Assembly: GCA_016201285.1 (NCBI GenBank)
Contig: JACQDE010000003.1
Coordinates: forward strand, 1 to 59,471
Length of the DNA: 59,471 bases
Reading direction: 5' to 3'
Source of the DNA: Acidobacteriota bacterium
Lineage (GTDB): Bacteria > Acidobacteriota > Terriglobia > Acidiferrales > UBA7541
The notes below the pieces were generated by a model. The model was not told the DNA's origin. It saw only the letters and a program-made list of their open reading frames with translations, and did not search any database. Shown here one piece after another: positions 59,335 to 59,471 of this stretch. The position numbers and the translations under genes were made by a program. Each line of letters starts with the position of its first letter. The stretch's first letter is position 1.

Positions 59335-59471
59335 TGTAGTGCACCCCTCTAAAACTAGACAGGTAGTTTCGGTATGATGCGGGGCCTCCGACTTCAAAGG
59401 AGGCGACATGAGCAGGAAACCGCGAGTGCAGCGGACGGCGGAGGAGAAGTGGGAGATCGTGCAGGAAGGGA
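59335..59471 (+). mobile_element. IS3-family insertion sequence, inner end (truncated by window edge)
   Basis: The inner tip TGTAGTGCACCCC starts at 59335. All 137 bases match the reverse complement of 3-139 except position 59401. Both copies point outward, so they form an inverted pair around the whole 59-kb segment. The remainder of the element is outside the window. Confidence 0.8.
59408..59471 (+). CDS. Transposase OrfA N-terminus (partial)
   Basis: ATG at 59408 follows AAAGGAGG with a four-base gap. 21 codons are present (MSRKPRVQRTAEEKWEIVQ...), identical to the left copy. The gene continues out of the window. The perfect Shine-Dalgarno here contrasts with the altered one in the left copy. 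Confidence 0.65.
   Translation, partial: MSRKPRVQRTAEEKWEIVQEG

Overview
The window looks like a chromosomal segment from an Acidobacteriota-type bacterium. This is inference: GC is high, there is a very long Oar-like outer-membrane receptor with an N-terminal carboxypeptidase-regulatory-like domain, sulfatase-like proteins are expanded, and the intergenic spacers are full of REP-like palindromes of the 'TGTAGGGGCGG...CCGCC' kind. Both ends are the same IS3-type insertion-sequence end in inverted orientation (1-139 and 59335-59471, one mismatch over 137 bp). The window therefore probably ends where an assembly broke at a repeat.

Layout. (1) 140-5087: an AT-rich gene remnant next to the left IS, then a leftward pyrimidine/beta-alanine catabolism operon (beta-ureidopropionase-like amidohydrolase, class III aminotransferase, aldehyde dehydrogenase, RNase H-like exonuclease). 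Its distal end is a deletion scar fusing the start of an NCS1 transporter gene to the 3' end of a second aldehyde dehydrogenase gene. (2) 5452-14141, rightward: Oar-like receptor, terminator, sulfatase-like/TPR protein, a 67-residue ribbon-helix-helix-like protein, an unknown three-helix membrane protein and a membrane-anchored AlkP-superfamily enzyme. (3) 14274-21488, leftward: di-haem peroxidase, two cytosolic AlkP enzymes, a 67-residue membrane protein and a membrane sulfatase-like enzyme. (4) 21703-25413, rightward: sugar epimerase, multi-spanning GT and GT2. (5) 25438-31886, leftward: three paralogous membrane sulfatase-like enzymes in a row plus a 54-residue membrane protein. (6) 32273-35887, rightward: HAD phosphatase, ATP sulfurylase, APS kinase, TauE exporter, then a monocistronic ACT-domain gene. 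(7) 36017-48608: a second glycan locus (UbiA-type prenyltransferase with overlapping GT, two epimerases, GT2, two GT4, a pair of related small membrane proteins, polysaccharide deacetylase, FAD oxidoreductase). (8) 48697-59187: site-2 protease, L,D-transpeptidase, SPFH protein, and a four-gene operon of an exported protein, a solute-binding protein, a histidine kinase and a sigma-54 response regulator.

The most unusual content is the AlkP-superfamily set: eight enzymes between 8821 and 31138, all with Ser or Thr where true sulfatases need Cys for formylglycine. They are interleaved with tiny membrane proteins resembling the membrane anchor of one of them, a small protein sharing a C-terminal 'RL..LGYI' tail with one of them, glycan genes and a sulfate-activation operon. 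My working hypothesis is an envelope glycan/lipid head-group decoration system using phospho-transfer or hydrolysis rather than desulfation. No CRISPR array, rRNA or tRNA gene was seen.
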